DNA from: Linderina pennispora
Taxonomy: Eukaryota > Kickxellomycota > Kickxellomycetes > Kickxellales > Kickxellaceae
DNA length: 64,000 bases
Reading direction: 5' to 3'
Assembly: GCF_002104995.1 (NCBI RefSeq)
Contig: NW_024468279.1
Span: 1-64,000 of the forward strand
A program made the translations under genes and the position numbers. Shown piece by piece: positions 51,049-61,668 of the stretch (position 1 is its first letter; the number at the start of each line of letters is the position of its first letter). The notes under the pieces are model-generated. The model saw nothing but the letters and a program-made list of their open reading frames with translations. It was not told the origin of the DNA and ran no database searches.

Positions 51049-52704
51049 ATGGTCACCACACGAGGATCCGCACCAGAGAGCGCTGTACCTGCGACACCGC
51101 CTGCGCAGACAGGCGAGGCGGCATCATCCCGGGCATCACCCATCTCGCACCGGCTGCGCTCGCGCGACCGGTCAGGCGCCAGCATGGAGTCGGACACCAC
51201 GGCCGAGTTTGCATCGCCCACGGAGCAGCTGCAGAAGCGCGCCAGGCTTCGGTCTGATGATGCAGATGAGGCAGCGACCACCACGCCCACGCGGCGCAGC
51301 ACCCGATCCGCTGCAGCGAAGAAGAGCACGGACGATGCTGAAGCCGCCGACGAGACTCCGACAAGCAGGCGCGGCCGGCGGACATCGGCGCGGCGGACAG
51401 CAAGCAACACATCGGCTGAGGCATCCGACGACACCCCGACGACGCCCACACGCCGGACCACCCGGTCGACCTCGCGCACACCGGCAAAGAAGAGCGCAGC
51501 CAAGCCGTCAGCTGACACATCTGCTTCAGAAGCCGTGCAGGTGTCGTCCCCGCGCACACGCCGGACCCCGCGCCAGTCACGGAAGCAGACAGCTAACGAG
51601 GACTCTGCAGGCGACGGTGATGTGGAAATGAACGAGGATCTGGCCACGCCGCAAATGCAAGACGCGCCAGCAGCGGCACTTCCGCCGCCGCATCCGGACC
51701 TGTCTGGCATCACCAGCAAGCTGGCGGCAGCTGCTGCGGTTCTGGACAGGGCTGCGTCAGCCGATGGCAATTCAGTTGACGAGGGCAGCTTCCACACGGC
51801 GCCAGAGAGCCCGGAGAAGAAGCTGAAGCAGCTGGAGAGCAAGGCCGATGAGGACATCTCGGACCTGAGCGATGTTGAGGACCCGCACTTTTCGGATGCG
51901 CCTGATGCGACCGAGAGTGTGCCAAAGGCCACACACAAGAAATTTGATTCGGATGCTGAGAGTGACAACGACGAAGCACCCGACGTGGCGCCAGCCAAGC
52001 AGCCTCTGGCTGCAGCCGATGACGAAAGCGACGACGACGACGCCCCGGAGGTCGTCTCTACCAAGAAGCCGCTGGCAGCCAAGGTAGAAGAGGCCCAGGA
52101 GGATGCTGACCAGCAAGATGAGGCTGACCAAGATGAGACTGATCAGCAGAAGCCCAAGAGGAAGCACCGCCGGCGCCATCGCAAGCATGCAGCGTCGGCT
52201 GCTGTGACCGACACTGTCGCCACGGCTATCGAGGCGGTCCGGGAGTCGCTGAACAAGCCGGCACTGGTGCTGCCCCACGAAATCCCGGCCCAGCTGCGCC
52301 TGGCTGCCACCGAACCCAAGCGCACCGATGCCAGCGCACCGCCCAAGCGCACTGCGGCAGGCCAGAAGCTCGACACGTCGCTGCTGGCCGACTTTGCCAA
52401 GGAGTCTGGCCAACACACACGCCTGTCGGACGACGCACCTCGCAAGAAGCGCAAGCATGGCAGCAAGAAGCGTGCCCCTGAGCCGGCTCGCAAGGGCGAG
52501 CGGTTCGTGTCGGGTATCCGAGTAGTTGCGTCGGCGCCTGCCAGCCGCATGTCGCTGTTGGAGAGCCTGACGCAGGAGGTGCCCAAGTCGGTCAAGCGCT
52601 TTTCCAAAGAGAAGCACGGTGGTCGCCGGGTGCCGCGGTCAGACCCGCTGGAGGCGATTGCGCGCAGCCACGGCAAGCCCGCGGTCGCTTTCCTCAGAAA
52701 GTAG
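51049..52704 (+). CDS. Acidic/basic disordered nucleolar-type protein, U3 snoRNP-associated (Utp16/Bud21)-like
   Basis: 551 residues, almost entirely low-complexity. The N-terminus has Thr/Arg AT-hook-like repeats (TPTRRSTRS, TSRRGRRTSARR, TPTRRTTRS). The centre is acidic with two repeats of D-D-(D/E)-A-P-(D/E)-V, followed by PLAA, as in the U3_snoRNA_assoc family signature (DDEAPEAVS). A Lys/Arg/His block follows (KPKRKHRRRHRKH) and then a basic C-terminus ending FLRK. The composition and the DDEAPE-type repeats suggest a ribosome-biogenesis factor of the nucleolus, but disordered proteins mislead and a chromatin-associated protein is equally possible. Single exon. Start chosen at the first ATG of the frame. 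Confidence 0.45.
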   Translation: MVTTRGSAPESAVPATPPAQTGEAASSRASPISHRLRSRDRSGASMESDTTAEFASPTEQLQKRARLRSDDADEAATTTPTRRSTRSAAAKKSTDDAEAADETPTSRRGRRTSARRTASNTSAEASDDTPTTPTRRTTRSTSRTPAKKSAAKPSADTSASEAVQVSSPRTRRTPRQSRKQTANEDSAGDGDVEMNEDLATPQMQDAPAAALPPPHPDLSGITSKLAAAAAVLDRAASADGNSVDEGSFHTAPESPEKKLKQLESKADEDISDLSDVEDPHFSDAPDATESVPKATHKKFDSDAESDNDEAPDVAPAKQPLAAADDESDDDDAPEVVSTKKPLAAKVEEAQEDADQQDEADQDETDQQKPKRKHRRRHRKHAASAAVTDTVATAIEAVRESLNKPALVLPHEIPAQLRLAATEPKRTDASAPPKRTAAGQKLDTSLLADFAKESGQHTRLSDDAPRKKRKHGSKKRAPEPARKGERFVSGIRVVASAPASRMSLLESLTQEVPKSVKRFSKEKHGGRRVPRSDPLEAIARSHGKPAVAFLRK

Positions 52705-52814
52705 AAAACAAAAGTAAAAAGAGCTCATAATCCCAATCCACACTTTGCCCATTACTCGTTGCACATATGGCGGCAGCGACTTGACGAAGGGTGATGGCGG
52801 GCAAGCCTGTCAGG

Positions 52815-52820
52815 TATAAA
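52815..52820 (+). promoter_or_regulatory. Candidate TATA box for the elongin A-like gene
   Basis: TATAAA in CAGGTATAAAAGCAG followed by a CT-rich region (52845-52925), about 240 bp before the assigned start codon. Confidence 0.5.
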
Positions 52821-53053
52821 AGCAGAGCCGCATGCGGGCCATTCCCCCTCTTTCCCCTTTTTGTTTCTCCACACCCTTTTTCTCTTTCGCTTCTGCTTGG
52901 TTTCACTCGCTCCTCCCTTTTTCCGTTACTTGTACCAGCAAGCTGCTGCATGCACTCGAGGACCTTTCTACCTCAGCTCTCAGCCCCGTCGACGCTATAT
53001 GCAAACCGCTTCACACTGCCACTTCGCCAGCAGCAACAGTATATCATACGCAC

Positions 53054-54389
53054 ATGGAACGCAGCCGGACCAGCGGCAAGCCCAGGGTGCTGTCGCTGAA
53101 GGAATTGTGCAAGCGCGCGCTGATGGCCAAGGTTGACAGTACGTACATATATGCAAACTGCAGGCGTGGCGATTGATGCCAATTGCAAAGACCGCCACCA
53201 TTAAACCTGACTCATGTTTCAATTAGGGATACGCCGGCTCGGAATTGTGCCACAGTTTCTTGTCGCCGACGTGCTGGCCGTGTGCACGCCGGAGCAGCTG
53301 ACGATGATTGAACACTTTAACCCGCACATTGTCGACGACAACCAGTCTCTGTGGATGGCGCACTGCCTGCGGACCTTTAAAGAGCTGCGCGCATTGCCCG
53401 AGGATATCGAAAAGGGGCGTGCCGAGCCCGTGCACTGCTGGCGGGATCTGTATGCCCGCATGAAAGCGCAGGACGAGGAAAGGGCCAAGGATATCGCGCA
53501 GCGCGTCAGAACCAAGGTCGCGGAGATCGAGCAGGCAAAGAAGCAGCGGAGGGTCAGGATGACAAAGCTGCCGGTGGTCGAGGCAGGCCGAGATAGGCGG
53601 GTGGCGAGGGCTAGCGACCTGTCGGTGCTGCAGCGAGCAAGACGAGAGACCAAGGTGCACATGTCGAGGATGCACAGCCCCATTGATCGCTGGCCTAGCA
53701 GCACGAGCACCAGCCTCGGCGGCAGCGGCTACGGCTATGCTGGCAGACAGAGCACTGGCAGGTCAGGGCTTTCCGGTACTGCTGCAGCACCATGCTCGAG
53801 AAATAGACCTGCTGTTGCCCGGCCAAGCGCGCGGGCAAGCCGGTCTACTGCCATGTCTGGCGCAAGCAGCAATAGCAGTGCACGCCGCCAAAACTCTCCG
53901 CCAGCCGCCAGTTCCCCGCCATATCTACGGCAGCCCACGCCGTCCGGCTCGCCCTCACATTCGCCACCCTACCAGGTGGCATCGTACTCTCCGCCATATC
54001 TGTCGTCGGCATCGTCTCAGTCGCCAACGTACTCTGCTGGCTCACCGCCGTACGTGCCAGACTCGGGTAACACTAGCCAAACCGAGTCAGCGACAGCGCA
54101 GTTCAATGTGTTTGACGATATTTTTGGATCCTCCCCGAACGCCGGCGGTGACCGGATACCGCCGTCAGTGACCATCACCGAGCAGACACGGTACCGGAAA
54201 CGGGTTGCTACCCCGGCAGAGAAGCGAAGACAGACGCAAAAGCGAGACGCTGGCGAGGAGCATGTGGACCGGGGCCCGTCAAAGAAGAGGCACACGCAAC
54301 GAGGCAATGGCGAGGATAGCCGCGTGTACGTGGATGATGTGGCCGATCCAGGGACGGAGGACCTGTTCCGCATGCTGTCGGGGCAATGA
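53054..54389 (+). CDS. ELA1: Elongin A-like protein
   Basis: Elongin A forms a trimer with elongin B/C to aid RNA polymerase II elongation or act as a ubiquitin-ligase receptor for stalled polymerase. Exon 1 is 53054-53138 (MERSRTSGKPRVLSLKELCK), the intron 53139-53226 (88 nt, GTACGT...TTAG), exon 2 53227-54389; total 415 residues. The elongin A core spans about residues 14-105. It has an LKELCKRAL BC-box-like helix, IRRLGIVPQFLVADVLAVCTPEQL, the HFNPHI segment, then LWMAHCLRTFKEL. The C-terminal two thirds is Ser/Pro/Arg-rich, disordered, with YSPPYL/SPPY repeats and KKR-type nuclear signals. It ends 69 bp from the convergent phosphomannomutase gene. Confidence 0.75.
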
Positions 54390-54458
54390 CAACTATTTAT
54401 TCAACCTGTACCAATAGAATTTTGCGCTCATTATGTGTGGAGAGAGAATGCACTGCGC

Positions 54459-55314
54459 TTAGAGCTTGAAGAGGTCCTTGAGGATAGCCTCGGTGTCAAC
54501 GGGGCTGTTGACGGCGTGGCCAGTGACATCAGGGTGAGTGTAGATCTCGTAGTCGTTGCCGCCCTTGAACGACTTGTCGCCAAAGAAGTGGATGGTCTTG
54601 AATCCCTCGTCCTTGATGTGACGCAGGCAGTAGGTCTTGTCCCAGCCAATGGGGAACACGTCGAACGAGATCTGTCCGCCGATCGAGTACTTGAGGCCGT
54701 AGTCGGGGAACTCCTTCTCGAGAGCCTCAACGAACTTTTCGCGGATCTTGTGCTCCAGATCGAACTTTTCGTAGTTGTTGCGCTCCTCGCGTGTGCAGCT
54801 GCGGCCGATGGGTGAGATGTTGACCATGCCATTGCGGAACTCGACAAACGTACCGCGCTTCTGCGGCAGCTCCAGATCGGCGATGTAGCGCAGGCAGAAG
54901 TTGACCAGCCTGGCGTAGCGGTCCTCGCCCAAGAACTTCAGGAAGCTGTTGCCCGGGAGCTCCTTGCCCTGGCGGTATGCAGTCAGGCCGTTCTCCGAGA
55001 AGCAAAAGTCGAACATGTCGAGGGCGTTCTCGCCCAGCTGCTCCTGCTGCTTGACAAAGTCGGAGCCGCCAACGAAGCCGATCACGCACTTTTTGCGGGT
55101 GTCAGCCAGAGTCTGCTTCATCGAGGGACTGATGACCTAGTCATAGAAAGGATATGCGCGTTAGTGCGTGGGGGAGTCGGTTATTCATAACAGGCGCCGT
55201 GGGGTGGAGCTACTGTGGACCGCCAGTACTTACGCCGCGGGCCGGGGTCAGGGTACCGTCGACGTCGAAGAGACAGATGGTGTCGGGGAATTCGCGGTCG
55301 GACCAGGCAGACAT
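54459..55314 (-). CDS. SEC53: Phosphomannomutase (Sec53/PMM)
   Basis: Converts mannose-6-phosphate to mannose-1-phosphate for GDP-mannose, feeding N-glycosylation and GPI synthesis in the cytosol. Exon 1 is 55314-55234 (27 codons, ending TLTPARG), the intron 55233-55137 (97 nt, GTAAGT...CTAG), exon 2 55136-54459; total 252 residues. The HAD nucleophile motif is [45 protein letters not shown] and [21 protein letters not shown] are typical of eukaryotic PMMs, as is the [19 protein letters not shown] metal site. All core residues are present. A TATAAAAGG on the minus strand at 55424-55418 lies about 105 bp upstream. Confidence 0.96.
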
Positions 55315-55417
55315 TGTTGAGGAAAAAGCTGAGGTTTGTTGAGTTGGCTGAGGGGAGAGAAAAGGAAAGTATACAGAAGCAAAGAACCAGCAGGCTGTGC
55401 GTCGTCCGGTAGCAGCC

Positions 55418-55424
55418 TTTTATA
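55418..55424 (-). promoter_or_regulatory. Candidate TATA box for SEC53
   Basis: TATAAAA read on the minus strand, followed by GGCTGC, about 105 bp upstream of the SEC53 start codon. The rest of the interval to 55923 separates SEC53 from the divergent SPF1 gene and shows no other feature. Confidence 0.5.
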
Positions 55425-55923
55425 CCGCCGACTTTTGAGAATGATGGGGAAGTGGTGACGGCAGGAGCTATTTCAAGACCGCCAGACTGCAAGGATGGGC
55501 CGCAATGTGTTGGCGTGGTTCGGAAAGGCAGATCGTGACATGCACCACTGTGTAATGCTGCGATTGGGTCCGGCCGACGTACCGCGCGCACTACAGCCGA
55601 TTTGGCGCACGACAGGGCACGGCCAGCATAACTGCCCAGGTGGACGATTCAGAGGTGGATCCCGCCAGTAGGGCCCGGAGCATATTGACACGTAGCATGC
55701 ACAGGCAGGCCAGACGGTTCCTCCGCCTCGCTTTCATCAAATGGCCTCGGGACGGCTGGACGATCGAAACGTTTAGAACAAAAAGTAAAATCTCGCCTGA
55801 TGGGCGAATCCGCCTAGTAGACCGCCGCGCTCGCTGTGTTGCGCTTTCTCTTTCTCTTCGTTTTCCCCCCAGAATATTATTTATCTTGCCAGTTCTGACT
55901 TCTCATTTGAGCAGCTATTATTG

Positions 55924-58900
55924 ATGTCGTCGTAAGTTTCAGTGCATGGGACGCGGCCAGCATGCAGAGCTCCTGTGGAGACAAACGCAGGCACACGACC
56001 GTCCGACGAAATTGCTAATGACAGCCAGTTCTGAATTCTGCATAGATCACCACCGCAAGACAAGCTTGTGCTGGACAAGGGCATTGTGGCGGCGACGCTG
56101 CACCGGCGACTGCCGCTGTTCCAGCATGCGTACATCTGGCCATTCACATTTGTGTACCCGGCGTGGCTATACATTTACACGATGCGGTACGAGGAATACC
56201 TCGGTTCGCAGGAGTTTACGTTCCTGTCGCTGATGCTCGTGATTATGGCGCAGGCATTGGTGTTTCTGATGTGCCAGTGGAGCATCGATATGCGCGCAAG
56301 GCTCACCTGCCAGCGCGTCAAGGACCCATACGAGGCCGAGCTGGTCAAGGTGATTGCAGCGAAGCATCTGGGCAAGAGCGCTATGTGCGCCATGGATTTC
56401 GGCATCAACGTACATGACGAGACCCGGCCGCAGCTGTCGTTCCTGTTCCAGGCGCTAAAGTACATTTACGACGAGGACAAGCGGGTTTTCAGCCCTGTCA
56501 CGTACCCGTCAGACAGCAAGCCGCCCCTCGGCGAGCTGCAAAAGTCGGTCGGGCTCTCGGGCGAGCTGGCCATCAAGGAGGCGCTGGAGACGTACGGCGC
56601 CAACAAGTTCCTGATCCCGATCCCGACCTTTGTCGAGCTGTTCAAGGAGCACGCGGTGGCGCCGTTCTTTGTGTTCCAGCTGTTCTGCGTCGGCCTGTGG
56701 TGCATGGACGAGTACTGGTACTACTCGATCTTCACGCTGGTGATGCTGGTCGTGTTCGAGTCGACCCTGGTGTTCCAGCGCCTGCGCACGCTGCGCGAGT
56801 TCCGGTCGCTGTCGATGCATCCGTACAAGATCCAGGTCCTGCGCAGCGGCAAGTGGACCGAGGTCACCACCGAGGACCTGTGCCCTGGCGATATCATCTC
56901 CGTGGTGCGCTCGGCCGAGGACAGCGGTGTGCCGTGCGACGTGATTCTGCTCGAGGGCTCGTGCATTGTCAACGAGGCTATGCTGTCGGGCGAGTCTACG
57001 CCGCAGCTCAAGGAGTCGATCCAGCTGCGCCCTGCCACCGATCTGCTGGACATGGAGGGGGCCGACAAGGCCAGCATGCTGTTTGGCGGTACCAAGGTTC
57101 TGCAGGTCGACTCGCCGGCAGAAGCCAGCAAGATCGCCACCCCGACGGCGGCTGCGCGTGCTACGTCCTGCGCACAGGCTTTGGCACAGCCCAGGGCGAG
57201 CTGGTCCGCACCATGGTGCACAGCACCGACCGTGTCTCTGCCGACAACAAGGAGTCGTATCTGTTCATCTGCTTCCTGCTCATCTTCGCCATCATGGCCT
57301 CGGCGTACGTATGGGTCGAAGGCACCAAGGACACGCGGCGCTCAAAGTCCAAGGTTCTGCTTGACTGTGTGCTGATCATCACCTCGGTGGTTCCGCCCGA
57401 GCTGCCCATGGAGCTGTCGATGGCGGTCAACTCGTCGCTGATGGCGCTGTCCCGCTTTGCCATTTTCTGTACCGAGCCATTCCGCATCCCTCACGCCGGA
57501 AAGATCGATATCTGCTGCTTTGACAAGACTGGCACTCTGACCGGCGAGGACCTGGTGGTCGAAGGTGTTGCTGGTTCGCCTGGATCCCCCGACCCGTCGT
57601 CGCTGGGTGACGCCAAGACACTGGGCCGCGACGCGACACTGACCCTGGCCAGCGCCCACGCCCTGGTGCAGCTTGAGGACGGCGAGCTGGTCGGCGACCC
57701 GATGGAGCGCACGCAGCTCGACGCGGTTGGCTTCAAGCTGGTCACCAGCGACATCATTGTGGCCGAGTCCAACAGCAAGGTTGACTTTGCGCAGAAGCTC
57801 GGAATCAGCTCGGACAAGATCAAGATCACGGTTGCTCGGCGCTTTGCGTTCTCGTCAGCGCTCAAGCGCAGCGCGACGCTGAGCCAGGTCACGGGCCTTG
57901 GATCGAACGTGAGCAAGGCCAAGCACAACTACTTTGTGGCGGTTAAGGGTGCGCCCGAGACGCTGCGCGGCATGCTGCGCTCGGTGCCGTCCTGGTACGA
58001 CGACACCTACAAGGCATTCAGCCGCCGTGGTGGACGTGTTCTGACGCTGGGCTGCAAGTGGATGCCGCGCGATGCCGCGTACTCGGAGCAGGAGACCAAC
58101 GACCTGGCCCGTGACGAGATCGAGTCGCAGCTCGAGTTCCAGGGCTTCCTGGTCTTCAGCTGCCCGCTCAAGCCCGACTCGGCCGAGGCAATCAAGATGC
58201 TCAACGAATCGTCCCATCGCTGTGTTATGATCACTGGCGACAGCCCCCTGACTGCGTCGCATGTCGCTCGCGAGGTCGGTATTGTCGACCGCGGCGTCCT
58301 GGTGTTTGATGCCCCGCATGCGTCCGAGGTTGAGGACCCGGGCAGCCGCGTGGTTACGTGCACGTCCATTGACGAGTCAGTCCAGTTCGACATTGACCTC
58401 TCGGATTCTGAGCGCATGCAGCGGGCCATGGACGGCTGGGACCTGTGCCTGACCGGAGCCGCGCTCGAGGTGCTTGGGGCGACTGGCCTGTGGAAGTCGT
58501 ACCTGATGCACCACGCGTGGATCTACGCCCGTGTCAGCCCGTCGCAGAAGGAGTTCATTCTGACAGAGTACAAGCTGGCGGACTACATCACGCTCATGTG
58601 CGGTGACGGAACCAACGATGTCGGCGCGCTGAAGCAGGCCCACGTCGGGGTTGCCCTGCTGAACGGAAACGCCGAGGACCTGCAGGCCATTGCCGAGCGC
58701 CAGCAGATCAACCGCCTGAAGCAGGCCTACGACGCGCAGTGCAAGATCGCGATGCGCTTCAAGCAGCCGCCGCCCATCCCGCCGCCCATGCTCAAGGCGC
58801 ACATGGACAAGCTGGCAGCCAAGGAGAAGGAGCGCGAGAAGGAGCAGCAGGAGGAGCGCCGCCGCATTCTTGCTGCCGGAGGATCGGTGCCCAAGAGCTG

Positions 58901-59906
58901 GATCGAGGAGGACAAGAAGCGCAGCGAGGCTGCCAAGAAGGCACAGGAGATTGAGCGCGACACCGCCCAGCAGCGCACAAGCGCCAACCCGCAGGCCGAG
59001 CAGCTGCACGCAAAGATGAACGAATGGCTGATGCAGATGGACACCATGGAGGACGATGTGCCTGTGCTCAAGTTTGGTGATGCCTCGGTTGCTGCTCCCT
59101 TCACGTCCAAGCTGGGCAGCATCAACGCCATCTGCAACATTGTGCGCCAGGGCCGCAGTACGCTGGTGGCGACCACGCAGATGTACAAGATCCTGGGTCT
59201 GACGTGTCTCATCTCGGCGTACAGCATGAGCGTGCTGTACCTCGAGGGCATCAAATTTGGCGACTGGCAGGCGACTATCATGGGCGCCCTGATGTCTGTG
59301 TGCTTCCTGTGCATCTCCAAGTCATCACCTCTCGAGAAGCTGTCGCGCGAGCGCCCTACCGCCAACATCCTGAACCTCTACATGCTGCTGACCGTGCTTG
59401 GCCAGTTCGCTGTGCATGTCGGCGCCTTGGTCTACCTGACGCTGCAAGTGCGCAAGTACGAGCCGCCTGGCGAGGTCGACGTTGAGGGCGAGTTTGAGCC
59501 CAGCCTGCTCAACACCGCCATGTATCTGATCTCTCTGTCGCAGCAGGTGTCGACCTTTGCCATCAACTACCAGGGCCACCCGTTCCGCGAGTCGCTGAAG
59601 GACAACAAGGTTCTGTACCGCGGCCTGGTCGGCGTGGCCAGCATTGCTGTGGTGTGCGCGACCGAGACCATCCCTGACTTTAACGAGTACTTGAAGCTGG
59701 TGCCCATGCCGTCGTCGTTCCGCGACACTGTCTGCATGATCATGGTGGTTGACTTTGTCGGTGCCTATGCCATCGAGAAGCTCTGCGCCATGCTGTTTGC
59801 GGACTACTCAGCCAAGCCCATTGCCTACCGCGAGCCCGTTGAGGCTACTGTCGCGGCGCCCGACTACGCGTCCAAGGCCGAGGCCATCTCTCAGGCCGAA
59901 AAGTAA
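55924..59906 (+). CDS. SPF1: P5A-type transport ATPase Spf1 (ER membrane dislocase)
   Basis: ER P-type ATPase that removes mis-targeted tail-anchored and mitochondrial helices from the ER membrane. Exon 1 is 55924-55931 (M-S-plus two bases), the intron 55932-56045 (114 nt, GTAAGT...CATAG), exon 2 56046-59906; about 1,289 residues. Motifs: the actuator TGE-like block MLSGESTPQLKES; the P5A membrane motif VVPPELPMELS; the phosphorylation site CCFDKTGTLTGEDLVV; VAVKGAPETL; CVMITGDSPLTASHVARE; and the hinge MCGDGTNDVGALKQAHVG. A Lys/Glu/Arg-rich cytosolic insertion lies at about 58770-58960, as in other Spf1 proteins. One base is missing near 57140 (GCCACCCCGACGG); adding a C in the run restores TPDGGCACYVLRTGF, a conserved stretch. 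Probable sequence error. Confidence 0.94.
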
Positions 59907-59972
59907 GCCCAGCCCCCCTTTTATTTCTTTCCTACCACCAAAACAACAAATACATCATCCGTCAGCCATGCG

Positions 59973-61259
59973 CTACTCCAGGCGCGGCCGCTTCGCGCCT
60001 CTGCTCGTCTTGATGGCCTGTGCGCAGTCGCTGCAGTACCATGTGTCGTGGGCCAGCTCATGCTCCATGACCACCGGCGCATGGCACAGCTGATGGAACG
60101 CATAGTCGCAGCTGTCGCAGATCACGATCTTGTCGTAGCCCAGCGACTCGTGGCCAGCGCACACCTTGCAGCAGATCTCGTCGTCAGGATCCGCCACCAC
60201 CACGTTGATTCCGCCGCTCTCCAAGTCTGCTCCGCACTCTGCGTCAACGCCGCAACACACCCACATGCACTCGACGACCACTCCGCGCAAGTCCGACGCG
60301 CGCACCGGCACACACACGCCATCGGCATTCAGAACCGAGTAGCTGCTGCTGCCGGCTGCCTTGCCATAGCGCCGAACCACCGAGAACCGTGTCGGGCTGT
60401 CGGCCTGGACCATTGTGTCCTCAAGCAGAAATGCCCGCAGCACATACAACGCCGGCCGCTGCAGCGCATCCAAAGTCTCTCTGGCGCTCTGTTCCCGCGC
60501 CCCAACTATGTCGAGGATACCCTGCCATGCATCCATTTTCGCCAGGGCACTGGTAACTGCATCATGCCGAATGTCGACCCCGCTCTCCGCAAGCTCCCCC
60601 ATCGCTGGCGACTCTATCCAGCGCCTGAGCATGTGAAGCGAGTCCGCAATCTCCTTGCACCCGGCCGTATCGTTCTCTCGACGAATCCCACCCACCACCG
60701 ACCCCATCGTCCGCACACGCGCCTGGGCGGCCTCGATCTTTGCCTGCTTCATACGCGCGCTCTGGGCATCTATGCAGGATCCAAAGTCCACCATGCCGTC
60801 CCTGCACAACGCATGAACCGGGATTCGCCGTCCGCTGGAAAGAACAACGCTGGGCGCACACAGCTTCCGAGTGTCGCTCATCAGCCAGCCTTCCTTTAGC
60901 GCTGCACAATAATCGCTCGCGGCGTGTGTTGATCCTATGTCGAGCCCAGCCATCAGCAGCCGTGTGGCCAGGGGCATCCGCGCCGCCAGCTGCTGGAACA
61001 CAGTCGACTGCTCAGACTCAACAGCCGTTTGGCCGGCCCACCGCGCCAGAACAGCCACCTCCTGTCGGTTGTCGCGGTCACCAAACGCCTCGCTGTTCTG
61101 GCCGGCCAGTGCTGCGACAGCACTCTTCAGCTCCCTCGTGTCTACTTTTGAGCAGTCATTTGTTGCATACAGCTCGTCGCCCAGTGCAGGAAATGCGTTG
61201 AGCGCTGCACACAGGAACAAGGCAAAGGTGCTGTGTACAGGTGCGGCCATTAAAAGCAC
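59973..61259 (-). CDS. PHD-finger protein
   Basis: 428 residues, single exon. The C-terminal PHD finger (about 363-415) has the C4HC3 series CCKVCAG...CDSCDYAFHQLCH...WYCSDC, a zinc-binding module that usually reads histone H3 tails. The preceding 350 residues are mostly helical, with no domain I recognise (a Cys-rich VECMWVCCGVDAECGADL stretch lies just before the PHD). A hydrophobic N-terminal stretch (STFALFLCAALNAFPAL) could be misread as a signal peptide, but the nuclear-type finger and the final basic KTSRGAKRPRLE argue for a nuclear protein. It converges on SPF1, whose stop lies 66 bp away. Confidence 0.75.
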   Translation of the reverse strand: MLLMAAPVHSTFALFLCAALNAFPALGDELYATNDCSKVDTRELKSAVAALAGQNSEAFGDRDNRQEVAVLARWAGQTAVESEQSTVFQQLAARMPLATRLLMAGLDIGSTHAASDYCAALKEGWLMSDTRKLCAPSVVLSSGRRIPVHALCRDGMVDFGSCIDAQSARMKQAKIEAAQARVRTMGSVVGGIRRENDTAGCKEIADSLHMLRRWIESPAMGELAESGVDIRHDAVTSALAKMDAWQGILDIVGAREQSARETLDALQRPALYVLRAFLLEDTMVQADSPTRFSVVRRYGKAAGSSSYSVLNADGVCVPVRASDLRGVVVECMWVCCGVDAECGADLESGGINVVVADPDDEICCKVCAGHESLGYDKIVICDSCDYAFHQLCHAPVVMEHELAHDTWYCSDCAQAIKTSRGAKRPRLE

Positions 61260-61668
61260 ACGATTATCTCAGTAGTCTAGCAATACAGAAAATAGCAGGG
61301 CAGCGGTGTTGGCAAAGAATGCAAGAAAAGGAGGCAAAAGAAACACGGCAAGCAGATATCCACAACCCGACGCAGCCGCGAAGTATGGCCAACAGGAAAA
61401 TCAATCCGAGCAGGCTGTGACAGCCGACGCGGTCTCCAGCCCCGCAGATCGGTCTGGCAGAACAGCTGCCGCCTGAAGCGCCCTATGCATTTCGGGATAC
61501 TCGTCTAGGCAATGCCTGCCAACACGACACGGGCTAAATGTTATGTTTTTTGTATTGGGCTTGAAATCATTAACTAGAAGAGAAAAAGGAAAAGGAAAAA
61601 ATGACAAAAGTTTGAACCATCAGAACAGGATTAAACGACCGAGTCAGCACTGAGCTCTAGTGCACTAC
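61260..61668. other. Intergenic between PHD-finger gene and repeat wall protein
   Basis: Upstream region of the PHD-finger gene and 3' flank of the repetitive protein. An A/G-rich stretch lies near 61575. No gene recognised. Confidence 0.4.
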